From the NCBI GenBank assembly GCA_028290305.1, contig JAQGKC010000495.1:1-48515 (forward strand): DNA of 48,515 nt, read 5' to 3'. This DNA comes from Bradyrhizobium sp. (lineage in GTDB: Bacteria; Pseudomonadota; Alphaproteobacteria; Rhizobiales; Xanthobacteraceae). Below, one piece after another: positions 1 to 7,564 of the stretch. The notes under the pieces are model-generated. The model was not told the DNA's origin. It was given only the letters and a program-made list of their open reading frames with translations, and did not search any database. How positions within the stretch are numbered: the first letter of the stretch is position 1; the number at the start of each line of letters is the position of its first letter. A program made the position numbers and the translations under genes.

Positions 1-133
1 CGACCTCAAGGCCGATCATGGCGAACTGCCCGTTTTGGAAACGAAAGCCGGAATTGCGGGTGGCGGTGAAGCTGAAAAGCGTATCGGTCCAGTGCCGGAC
101 GGAAAGAACTTTCTCTCTATGGAATGCACTCAT
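1..133 (-). CDS. fpr: Ferredoxin--NADP reductase, N-terminal fragment (runs off window)
   Basis: The minus strand opens with ATG at 133-131 and reads through the left edge of the window, giving about 44 residues that begin MSAFHREKVLSVRHWTD and contain FSFTATRN and FQNGQFAMIGLE. This is the start of the FAD-binding barrel of bacterial ferredoxin/flavodoxin-NADP+ reductases. The RNSGFRFQNGQF segment corresponds to the region before the FAD-binding R-x-Y-S motif. The enzyme moves electrons between NADPH and ferredoxin or flavodoxin in the cytoplasm. No strong Shine-Dalgarno is visible; a GGAAAA lies about 12 bases upstream. It is transcribed divergently from the ATP-grasp gene. Family identity is seen in the sequence; everything downstream of residue 44 is outside the window. 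Confidence 0.82.
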   Translation of the reverse strand, partial: MSAFHREKVLSVRHWTDTLFSFTATRNSGFRFQNGQFAMIGLEV

Positions 134-464
134 GTGTTTTGGTTTTTCCGGTTGTCATGATGTAGAACAATCGCGTCGTTTTGGCCCTCGGTGAGGCCCA
201 AAAACCCCTGAAACGATTGATGATTTGGCATGTGACCTACGCCAATGTCAGAGATAGTCAACATGCGTTGGCGCGCAATTGAGGGCTCAGAATGGCAGTC
301 GATTTATTTTGCAAGATGGTTCGACGCGGCTTCATTGCAGGTACAATCTGCGCGCAATTAACTTGCTGAAATCGGCGTCGATCGGGCAGTTAATTGCTGC
401 GCCCGGTCGGGGATTTCATCAGAGATAAAGCATCGATTCAAACATCTGGACTGCCGGACATTGC
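134..464. other. Intergenic region between fpr and the ATP-grasp gene
   Basis: This 331-base divergent region should hold promoters for both flanking genes. It is more AT-rich than its neighbours. I see no convincing ORF, RNA gene or strong hairpin; an imperfect inverted repeat lies near 181-201. An in-frame stop at 426-428 sets the upstream limit for the ATP-grasp reading frame. Confidence 0.5.
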
Positions 465-1484
465 ATGCGAAGCCTTATGCAAAACCTTGGGCAATTTCGA
501 TCGGGAAAGCCGGGCTCCTATCCGGACCAATCGGTCTATGCGGAATATGCCTGCACCGAATTCGGGCTGGTGTTTCAAGATATCGACGGCGGAACGGGAC
601 TTGTCTTCAGTGTCGCTTCCCCGGCCAAAAGCATTCATTACGCCGCCGGGCGATGTTCATGGTACCCGCAAAACAACGCCACCGCCGCAACGCTGGCATC
701 AGACAAATATTTCACCAATGTCATTCTCGAACGCGCTGGCATCCCGACGCTGGGCGGCACATATTTCTTCCTGCATCAGCGGCATCGGGCTCATCGCGCC
801 ACCGGTCATGAGCGCGACGACGTATCAGAATATCTTGGAAAACTGGGTGGGACGGCCTTCGCGAAACCCCTGCTCGGATCACGTGGCGATTTTGCTCAAG
901 CCGTGCACGGCGAAGCATCGCTGCTTCGATACCTTGATGAGGTTTCGCAATATTACGATTCGATATTGGTCCAGCCGGTCGTCTCAGGAATCGAATACAG
1001 GGTTTTTCTGCTTGATGACGAGGTTGTTTATACCGCGCGTAAATACCCGCCCGCCGTATTGGGAGATGGCGTGCGCTCGATTCGCGATCTGTTGATCGCA
1101 CACAACGCGGCTTTGCAAACCCGCGGTCTATCGCCGGCTTCCGTGATCGCAGGCGATGACGCTTCGCTCGACATCGTGCTGCCCGAAGGCGAGCGTCGGG
1201 AAATTACCGGGCGCATGAATCTGAGCGCGGGAGGAACGATGGTTCTTGAGGCCCCTCGTTCCGATGCCGCGCTCACCCTGGCGAGGAAAGCTGCGCGCGC
1301 GCTCGGGCTTCGCGTCGCCGCCGTGGATTTGTTTACGGATATCGGCGGAGATCCGGATGCGACAGCGGTTATCGAAGTGAATTCCAATCCATCGATCCGG
1401 CTGCTGGAGCAATCCAACAGAGGCGACCTGATCCTGAAAATCTGGCATCACACATTTCTGGCCATGGGATTACTAGGTGTTTGA
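465..1484 (+). CDS. ATP-grasp amino-acid ligase, cyanophycin-synthetase-like
   Basis: A 339-residue ATP-grasp enzyme. The C-terminal half has the layout of the ATP-grasp module of cyanophycin synthetase and RimK/GshB ligases: KPLLGSRGDFAQAV (nucleotide loop, about residue 135), LVQPVVSGIEYRVFLLDDEV (about 167-186), GDGVRSIRDLL, NLSAGGTMV, and the metal-binding end VIEVNSNPSIRLL (about 308-320). The first 80 residues look like a small N-domain and include the GSYPDQSVYAEY segment. Such enzymes activate a carboxylate as acyl phosphate and join it to an amine. ATG 465 is the first start after an in-frame stop at 426; its Shine-Dalgarno is weak. The stop overlaps the next gene by 8 bases, so the two are surely coupled. 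Substrate unknown; the function is inferred from fold and partner. Confidence 0.8.
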   Translation: MRSLMQNLGQFRSGKPGSYPDQSVYAEYACTEFGLVFQDIDGGTGLVFSVASPAKSIHYAAGRCSWYPQNNATAATLASDKYFTNVILERAGIPTLGGTYFFLHQRHRAHRATGHERDDVSEYLGKLGGTAFAKPLLGSRGDFAQAVHGEASLLRYLDEVSQYYDSILVQPVVSGIEYRVFLLDDEVVYTARKYPPAVLGDGVRSIRDLLIAHNAALQTRGLSPASVIAGDDASLDIVLPEGERREITGRMNLSAGGTMVLEAPRSDAALTLARKAARALGLRVAAVDLFTDIGGDPDATAVIEVNSNPSIRLLEQSNRGDLILKIWHHTFLAMGLLGV

Positions 1485-2793
1485 TCTTCCGAAATACGGC
1501 GATGGCGTTTGTCTGGCGCGGCTGGCAGATCTGCTCGATGCCGTTGGCGTGGATCGCGCACGGCTCTCGCGCCTATCGGTCGTCGTGACGGGATCAAACG
1601 GCAAAGGCAGCTCCGCTGCGCTCTGCGCCAGTATCGCCTACGCCTATGGCTTGCGGACCGGACTATTCACCTCGCCGCATTTATATCGTTTCAACGAACG
1701 GTTTCAGGTCGATGGCGCACCGATCGGCGATGACGATCTGGCGCGACTGGTGTCGCGGATCGAAACCGCCATCGCTGCGCTTTCAATGCGGCGGAATGAA
1801 AAATTCGGCGCCTTTGAAGCGCTGTTCGCGCTGGCCTGCCTGCATTTCCAGGAGACGAAATGCGAGTTTGCGGTGTTCGAGGCCGGCATCGGCGGCCGCT
1901 ACGATCCGGTACGTCTGGTCGGCGCGCGCGTGACCTGCGTCACCTCGGTCGATTACGAGCATGTCGAACTACTCGGCAATTCCCTGGAATTGATCTCGTC
2001 CGACAAGAGCGACGCCTGTGCATCCGGCGGCACCATTGTCTATGGCGAGAATTGCCGAAAGCTGCGGCCGCACCTGATCGAATATAATCGCTATCGCGAG
2101 ATTGCTTCCCTGTTTGTCCGCGGCGAGATCGGGATCGGCAACGAATCCGTCGCGGCCACCGGGCAAAAGTTCGATTATCAGTTCGGGGATTACGATTTTC
2201 GCTCCCCCGAAATGAGCCTGCTGGGCGCGTTTCAATTCAACAATGCCGCGATCGCCGTCACCCTGTTCCTGCTCTGGGTGCAACATATACTGCCCGGCAA
2301 GACGCCTGACGGAATCGAATCCGCTGTGCGATCGGGTCTTCGTGATGCGCGCTGGCCGGGCCGCCTTGAGGTCATTCAACCAGACCCGCTCACTGTCATC
2401 GACGTCGGCCATACCCCCGACGGCATCCGGCAATCGCTCGCAAGCCTCAAGGCGATCTATGGCGCAGGCGGCTGGATTCTGGTGATCGGCATTTCCTTCG
2501 ACAAGAAGGCCGGTGAGATCGTGGGTGCGCTGGCGCCATCGTTCGACACGATCATATGCACAATGGCGCACCACAAGGGCGCGGACGCGGCAAGCATCGC
2601 AGCCGCAGTGCGAGAAGCCAATCCGCAAGCAACGGTTCACATCGCCGCAACCATCGAGGATGCGGTTGGCGTCAGCCGCGCGCTCGCCGCGTCACTAAAC
2701 CGAAAAATATATGTGGCCGGCGGATTATTCCTGGCGGTCGAATACGCCACTGTCGCCAGCGGTGGCCGCGCGCAGGACCTGAATTTTTTCTGA
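1477..2793 (+). CDS. FolC/Mur-family ligase, partner of the ATP-grasp enzyme
   Basis: A 438-residue Mur-ligase superfamily protein that most resembles folylpolyglutamate synthase in order and length. It has P-loop GSNGKGSS (about 36-43), TSPHLYRFNER (about 64-74), FEAGIGGRYDPVRL (about 133-146), DYEHVELLGNSLELI followed by a conserved SSDKSD with the lysine that is carbamylated in this family, RWPGRLEV (about 294), and DVGHTPDG (about 308) at the start of the C-terminal domain. It starts with GTG at 1477 inside the upstream gene. A dedicated FolC normally sits beside accD or trp genes; here the partner is an ATP-grasp ligase. The pair therefore looks like the two catalytic modules of cyanophycin synthetase on separate chains. 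Ligase chemistry is family knowledge; the substrate is unknown. Confidence 0.8.
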   Translation: MFDLPKYGDGVCLARLADLLDAVGVDRARLSRLSVVVTGSNGKGSSAALCASIAYAYGLRTGLFTSPHLYRFNERFQVDGAPIGDDDLARLVSRIETAIAALSMRRNEKFGAFEALFALACLHFQETKCEFAVFEAGIGGRYDPVRLVGARVTCVTSVDYEHVELLGNSLELISSDKSDACASGGTIVYGENCRKLRPHLIEYNRYREIASLFVRGEIGIGNESVAATGQKFDYQFGDYDFRSPEMSLLGAFQFNNAAIAVTLFLLWVQHILPGKTPDGIESAVRSGLRDARWPGRLEVIQPDPLTVIDVGHTPDGIRQSLASLKAIYGAGGWILVIGISFDKKAGEIVGALAPSFDTIICTMAHHKGADAASIAAAVREANPQATVHIAATIEDAVGVSRALAASLNRKIYVAGGLFLAVEYATVASGGRAQDLNFF

Positions 2794-2873
2794 AGCCATA
2801 TTTGCTCGACCCGCTCCGTTAACAGCTCGTTAACCATTCCAAGCTGATGGTTTCGCGGAGCCAGGAGCTACTC

Positions 2874-3134
2874 GTGACCGATATATCGTCCATCGCATCG
2901 TCCGCATCCGCCTTCGTCACAAAACAGACGGCCGAGCTAGGCAAAGCGACGGACGCGGCAAAGACAAGCTTCACGGATGCCCTGTCCAAGGTCCAATCCG
3001 CCATCGCAGGCAAACCCAAAACGGGCTTTGTGAGCGGTCCGACCTACGAGGCAAACACGTTTGCTGGCCAAACCAAGGCAGCTTTCAACAATACAATCAG
3101 CGCGGCCAAATCTGCACTCAACATCAAGCCCTGA
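2874..3134 (+). CDS. Small alpha-helical protein of unknown function
   Basis: An 86-residue Ala/Ser/Thr/Lys-rich protein. I chose GTG 2874 because AGGAG lies 6 bases upstream (CAGGAGCTACTC-GTG); an ATG at 2847 lacks such a site. It has no signal peptide, membrane segment or cysteine. The sequence is mostly amphipathic helix with repeated SAKS/AAKT-like spacing, interrupted by a GKPKTGFVSGPTYEANTF loop. It follows the ligase gene by about 80 bases on the same strand and could be co-transcribed. I do not recognise a family. Confidence 0.55.
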   Translation: MTDISSIASSASAFVTKQTAELGKATDAAKTSFTDALSKVQSAIAGKPKTGFVSGPTYEANTFAGQTKAAFNNTISAAKSALNIKP

Positions 3135-3210
3135 AACAACGGCGTTCCGGCCCTCCACATGATTGGCGCGGCGGAAGCTCGCGCGCGTCCGGCAACGGGA
3201 CCGATACCCA

Positions 3211-3240
3211 AATAAAAAGACCGCCCGAAAGGGCGGTGTC
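3211..3240 (-). terminator. Rho-independent terminator for the minus-strand small gene
   Basis: The perfect hairpin ACCGCCC-GAAA-GGGCGGT at 3220-3237 is followed on the minus strand by CTTTTTATTT. It sits just beyond the stop of the gene at 3269-3520, so it should end that transcript. It may also slow plus-strand transcripts from the ligase operon, although it has no T-run in that direction. Confidence 0.75.
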
Positions 3241-3268
3241 GTGGCCAACTGCGAAGGCAGACCGATTG

Positions 3269-3520
3269 TCACTGCTGCATTTGCAGCAAAGACGAAATGA
3301 GGTCGCTGCTTAGCGTTTGGGAAGGATTTGTTCCGGGGCCGCCTACCCCGCTCGTCGCATTCTGCAAATAATGATCGACGGATTGTTGGAAGGCCGTGAC
3401 GGGGTTGGACGACTTGGATTGCGATTTCGACTGCGGCTGCGGCGGAGCCGGCACATTCGGGCTATTACCAACCGCTGCGACCATGACGTCATCCCCGAAA
3501 ACCGAAAGCAGATTTTGCAC
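3269..3520 (-). CDS. Small Pro/Ser-rich protein of unknown function
   Basis: An 83-residue ORF starting with GTG at 3520, with AAGGA about 13 bases upstream. A second start, ATG at 3484, has GGGGA 7-8 bases upstream and would give 71 residues beginning MVAAVGNSPN; I cannot decide between them. The chain has a low-complexity linker (PAPPQPQSKSQSKSS), then FQQSVDHYLQNA, a GVGGPGTN turn and an LISSLLQMQQ helix. No signal peptide or membrane segment is present. The strong terminator directly downstream supports a real transcript. Family unknown. Confidence 0.5.
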   Translation of the reverse strand: MQNLLSVFGDDVMVAAVGNSPNVPAPPQPQSKSQSKSSNPVTAFQQSVDHYLQNATSGVGGPGTNPSQTLSSDLISSLLQMQQ

Positions 3521-3556
3521 TACTCAGTTACGTCCTTATGGTTAAGAGAGCGTGAA

Positions 3557-5872
3557 TCACAGCCCAGCGGATTGCGCTCTTCCCAGTGTCTCGATCTCGA
3601 CGAATTTGAGCAGCGCCTCACACACCCGCGCGATCACGCCGTTCCACTCGCCTGTGTCACCCTGCCGGAACAAGCGCGCGGTCGGATACCAGGGGCTGTC
3701 ATCCCGGTCGAGCAGCCAGCGCCAGTCGGGGACACGCGTCAATAACACCCAGACCGGCTTTCCCAATGCGCCCGCCAGATGCGCGACGCTGGTGTCGACC
3801 GATATAACGAGGTCGAGCTGTGATATCAGCGCTGCCGTGTCGGAAAAATCTCTGAGCTCGTCGCCGAACTGGAGGATGTTGCGGTTTTCCCTCAGCGTCT
3901 CCGTGTCGGGGGCGCGAACTTCCTTTTGCAGGCTGACAAATGTCGCATCGACATCCAGCAGCGGCAGAAGACTGCTCAGGCTGATCGACCGCTCCCGATC
4001 TCTGATGTGTTTCGCGTTGCCCGCCCAGGCTAATCCGATCTTCGGGCGACGTTCCATCCCGAGCCGCGTGTCCCAGTGCGGCGGAGCCTGTCGTGACGCA
4101 CGCAGATAGGATGCGCCCGACGGAATCGTTTCGAGCTGCGTCTTGAATGCCAGCGGCAGGCTGAGAAGAGAGCATTGGAAATCGAAATCAGGAAGCGGAC
4201 TGCCCTTGGCTATGATGCGCGCTGCCCCGGCAAGACCCATCATAAGGCCCCGAAGCGGCCCTTCAACTTCCACAAGAACGCGTGCGCCGCGCGCAGCGAC
4301 CAGCGGTACGTAGCGGCAAAATTGAATGGTATCGCCAAATCCCTGCTCGCTGTGGAGCAGAATTGTCTTACCGGCGATATCGTCTTCTCCGAGCCAGAGC
4401 GGTTGCTGGAAATCGCGCTTTGAGATTCCCGTGGATGCGCCCTTGCGCCACTCATATTCAATCCACCCATGATCGAAATCGCCGGTGAGAAGCCTCGACA
4501 GGCTCCCGAAAAAATGCGCGTCGGCATCATCAGGCCGCAAGGCAATGGCGCGATCGTGGCTTACCAGCGCCTCGCCATATCGAGCCAGATCATGCAGCGT
4601 GACGCCACGGTTGACGAGCGCCTCGGCATAGTCCGGCCGCGAGGCCAGCGCATGATCGTAACTCGCTAGCGCCTCGTCGAGCCGCCTGAGTTTATGCAAA
4701 GTGACGCCGCGGTTGTTGAGCGCGGCGGCATCGCCTGGCCGTACCGCAAGCGCACGCTCATGGCTTGCCAGCGCTTCGTCATATCGCTTCAGATCATGCA
4801 ACGCGACGCCACGGTTCGTCAGCGCTTCGACATTGTCTGGCTCCGAGGCAAGCGCACGGTCGTAACTCTTCAGCGCTTCCCCGGGCTGCTTCAGATCGTG
4901 CAGCGAGCCCCCGCGATTGACGAGCGCCTCGGCATAATCCGGACGCAGGGCAAGTGCGCGGTCGTAGCTCTCTAATGCTTCATCGAATCGCTTTTGATCA
5001 TGCAGCGTGACGCCGCGGCTGACAAGCGCCTCGGCGTAGTCCGGACGCTGGGCGAGCGCACGATCATAGCTTGCCAACGCCTCGTCGAACCGCTTGAGCC
5101 TGTGCAAGGTAACGCCGCGGTTGTAGAGCGCTTCAATGTGGAAAGGTTGCAGCTTGAGCGCGCCATCGTAGCTGGCCAAAGCGTCTTCATGGCGCCCCAG
5201 TTTACCCAGGGCGTTTCCGCGATTGCTGAGTGCGTCGGCATTATCCGGCCGCAAGGCGAGTGCGCGGTCGTAATTCAAGAGCGCATCGTCGAAATGCCTC
5301 AGCTCATATTGGGCGATGCCGCGATTAACCAGCGCCTCGACGAAGCCAGGCCGCAGCGAGAGCGCGGAGTCGTAACTTGTCAGTGCCTCACTATGCCGCC
5401 CTAGCGCCTGCAAGGTTATGCCACGATTGTTGAGCGCTTCGGCATAGTCCGGGCGCAAGGCAAGCGCGCGGTCGTAACTCGCCAGCGCCTCGTCGTGCCG
5501 CCTCAATTCGTGCAGAACACCGGCACGATTGTTGAGCACCTCGACTTGATCCGGTTGAGTAACGAGCGCGCGGTCGTAGCTTTCCAGCGCCTCGTCATAC
5601 CGTCTCATCGCTTTCAGCACGGCGCCGCGGTTGTTTAGCGCCGAGATGAAGTCCGGCTGCAGCGACAACGCGCGATCATACCAGGAAAGTGCCGCGTCAT
5701 TTTTGCCAAGTGAAGTGTTGATGACTGCGAGGAGATTTAAGGTGCTGGCGGAATCGGGATCGGCCGATAATATTTTGAGGCATATTTGCTCGGCCTCCGC
5801 GAGTTTTCCCGCATAATAGGACTTCAGGGCGATATCGAAGACCTGCGATACGGTCAGTGATACGGTCGTCAT
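3557..5872 (-). CDS. TPR-repeat protein with C-terminal glycosyltransferase-like (GT9/GT41) domain
   Basis: 771 residues. Residues about 10-485 form 13 to 14 consecutive tetratricopeptide repeats of 34 residues, each close to ALxNRGxxLxxLxRxDEALxSYDRALALRPD. The last 260 residues contain LLHSEQGFGDTIQFCRYV, PKIGLAWAGN, VSLQKE, and ISVDTSVAHLAGALGKPVW followed by WRWLLDRDDSPWYP. These are marks of the heptosyltransferase/O-GlcNAc-transferase-like fold, where the final motif contacts the sugar nucleotide. Such proteins in rhizobia are thought to glycosylate protein or surface polysaccharide; the donor and acceptor here are unknown. There is no signal peptide, so it is cytoplasmic. The near-identical 102-base repeat units make copy number prone to change by recombination. 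Confidence 0.85.
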   Translation of the reverse strand: MTTVSLTVSQVFDIALKSYYAGKLAEAEQICLKILSADPDSASTLNLLAVINTSLGKNDAALSWYDRALSLQPDFISALNNRGAVLKAMRRYDEALESYDRALVTQPDQVEVLNNRAGVLHELRRHDEALASYDRALALRPDYAEALNNRGITLQALGRHSEALTSYDSALSLRPGFVEALVNRGIAQYELRHFDDALLNYDRALALRPDNADALSNRGNALGKLGRHEDALASYDGALKLQPFHIEALYNRGVTLHRLKRFDEALASYDRALAQRPDYAEALVSRGVTLHDQKRFDEALESYDRALALRPDYAEALVNRGGSLHDLKQPGEALKSYDRALASEPDNVEALTNRGVALHDLKRYDEALASHERALAVRPGDAAALNNRGVTLHKLRRLDEALASYDHALASRPDYAEALVNRGVTLHDLARYGEALVSHDRAIALRPDDADAHFFGSLSRLLTGDFDHGWIEYEWRKGASTGISKRDFQQPLWLGEDDIAGKTILLHSEQGFGDTIQFCRYVPLVAARGARVLVEVEGPLRGLMMGLAGAARIIAKGSPLPDFDFQCSLLSLPLAFKTQLETIPSGASYLRASRQAPPHWDTRLGMERRPKIGLAWAGNAKHIRDRERSISLSSLLPLLDVDATFVSLQKEVRAPDTETLRENRNILQFGDELRDFSDTAALISQLDLVISVDTSVAHLAGALGKPVWVLLTRVPDWRWLLDRDDSPWYPTARLFRQGDTGEWNGVIARVCEALLKFVEIETLGRAQSAGL

Positions 5873-6145
5873 TCCGATGCGCCTTCAGTTTATCCGGGAC
5901 GACTTCAGAGACCGGCGCCGTTGCTGCTTCTCGCAGCACAGAATCTGGGCGCGGATAGCCATCGCGAATGCCCGCAAAGCCGAACGACGTTGCTTTATCT
6001 GACTCGCCCGGATTCTGACCAGCACCAATCGGACCAGCGTCGGGCTGACCGGGCTCAGGGCGCCAGCCTGTGCTTGCCTTGACGCACCCCAAGCGGGGCG
6101 CGACAGTCACAAAAAAGCGACGGCCGCGTACTCACCGAGGTATGT

Positions 6146-6660
6146 ATGATCAGGACATTGTCGGCTCCGGGCACGTTCGCCCAGCGATACGTTTTCCTGG
6201 TCTTGTGGTTCTGCATCCTCGGCGGCATCAACATCCTGATGTGGTGGGGCAAGTTGTTTGACCCCCATGGTGGGCCGCCGTCGCCTGAAGCCAAGATCGT
6301 CTTTCTCGTCATATGGCTGGTGCCACCGCTCGTGGCGGCATGGCTGACGCGCTCGCTTAAGCGCGTGCGCATGTCGGACGAAGGCCTCCTCATCTCCGAT
6401 TACCGCCGGGAGATTCTCGTCCCTTTCTCGGCGATCGAGAGCATTTCCCCCATTCGAAGGTCGAGCCGTTTCAGCCCGTCGAGATCAGGTTCCGAGCGCC
6501 GACTGAGTTCGGCGACGGAATCCAGTTCGTTCCACGCGCTCGCTATGGCTTTCTGCCCCGGCCCGACCCGGCCTTGAGCGAATTGCGAGAACGCGTGAGC
6601 GGTCCCGAGCCGCGCACCCGCCCTAGTTGTTCGCCCCTTCGGCATCATCGAGCACCTTGA
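6146..6660 (+). pseudogene. Small membrane protein with PH-like C-terminal region, frameshifted
   Basis: The frame from ATG 6146 encodes two membrane segments (about residues 14-34 and 52-68) and then RMSDEGLLISDYRREILVPF, typical of bacterial PH-like/YdbT-type domains. After ISP at the C-run near 6446-6450 the frame becomes Ser/Arg-rich and ends at 6577. Adding one C restores a coherent tail (HSKVEPFQPVEIRF, QFVPRARYGF, DPALSELRERV) that runs to a TGA at 6658-6660. The gene therefore appears to have lost one base in a homopolymer, either truly or through a sequencing error. The restored 3' end would overlap the convergent binding-protein gene by about 38 bases. Function unknown. Confidence 0.6.
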
Positions 6661-7552
6661 AGGCGTCCTCGAGCTGCGGCGAGATCGGGACATTGAGCTT
6701 CTCGCCGGTGGGCAGGCGCGAGACGAACCATTTATTATAGAGCGGAATCAGATCGCGGTTCGAACCCAGCTTGCGGAACGCCCGCTCTACGACCGCAGCC
6801 AGTTGCGGCTCACCCTTGCGGTACATGATCCCGTAGGGATCGTAGGACAAATAATCGCCGGTGACGTGGAACTTGTCCTGCGACTTGTGTCGCGCAATCA
6901 GGCCGTAAAGCAGAATGTCGTCGGTCGCGAAGGCATCGGCCTTTCCGTTCACCAGCATCTGATAGGATTGCTCGTGATCCGGCGACACCACGATAGTGAG
7001 TCCCAGCGCGAACTTCTTGTCGACGGCGTGCATGGCCTGCTCGTTGGTGGTACCTTTGGTGACCACGACCGTCTTGCCCTGCAGGTCCTTCGGCGCCGAG
7101 ATCGTCGACGCCTTCGGCACCATCAGTTTGGTGCCGGCGACGAACATCAAGGGCGAGAACGCCACCTGTTTGCTGCGCTCCGCGTTGGCCGTGGTCGATC
7201 CGCATTCGAGGTCGATCTTGCTTTGCACTACCGCCGGGATGCGATCATCCGAGGTGACCTTGACGTAGTCGATTCTGAGATTGGGGTCATCGACCTCGAC
7301 GCCAATCTCATCGACGATGGCCTCGCAGAGTTCGAGGCTGTAGCCGATCGGCCGGTTGGACTGATCGAGAAACGAGAACGGCGGCGAACTCTCGCGATAC
7401 CCCAGACGCACGACATGCGTGTTCTTGATATTGGCGAGCGTCGGGCTAAGCCCTTCGATGTCGCCCGTCTGGGCTGTCGCGGCCGTTGTCAGCAGACAGG
7501 CTGCCAGCAACAGGCCGCCGGCCAGGGGCGATCTTGCCAAGGTTTGGCGCAT
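6623..7552 (-). CDS. Periplasmic amino-acid-binding protein, GltI (SBP family 3) type
   Basis: 309 residues with a signal peptide (residues 1 to about 27, ending ATAQ). The mature protein matches glutamate/aspartate binding proteins: RLGYRESSPPFSF (about 49), GYSLELCEAI, DLECGSTTANAERSKQVAFS (about 114-133), GKTVVVTKGTTNEQAM (about 157) and a D-x-x-YDPYGIMYRKG hinge near 245. The family binds acidic or related amino acids in the periplasm. It starts at ATG 7552 with GGGAG upstream, 12 bases after the symporter stop, so the two are one operon. No ABC permease or ATPase follows, which is unusual for this family; it may work with a remote transporter or assist the symporter. Confidence 0.85.
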   Translation of the reverse strand: MRQTLARSPLAGGLLLAACLLTTAATAQTGDIEGLSPTLANIKNTHVVRLGYRESSPPFSFLDQSNRPIGYSLELCEAIVDEIGVEVDDPNLRIDYVKVTSDDRIPAVVQSKIDLECGSTTANAERSKQVAFSPLMFVAGTKLMVPKASTISAPKDLQGKTVVVTKGTTNEQAMHAVDKKFALGLTIVVSPDHEQSYQMLVNGKADAFATDDILLYGLIARHKSQDKFHVTGDYLSYDPYGIMYRKGEPQLAAVVERAFRKLGSNRDLIPLYNKWFVSRLPTGEKLNVPISPQLEDAFKVLDDAEGANN

Positions 7553-7564
7553 GCATCGCTCCCA

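Noticed and set aside
3974..5404. Several open frames opposite the TPR gene
   Set aside because: They mirror the 102-base repeats in antisense, have no starts with ribosome sites and no motifs.
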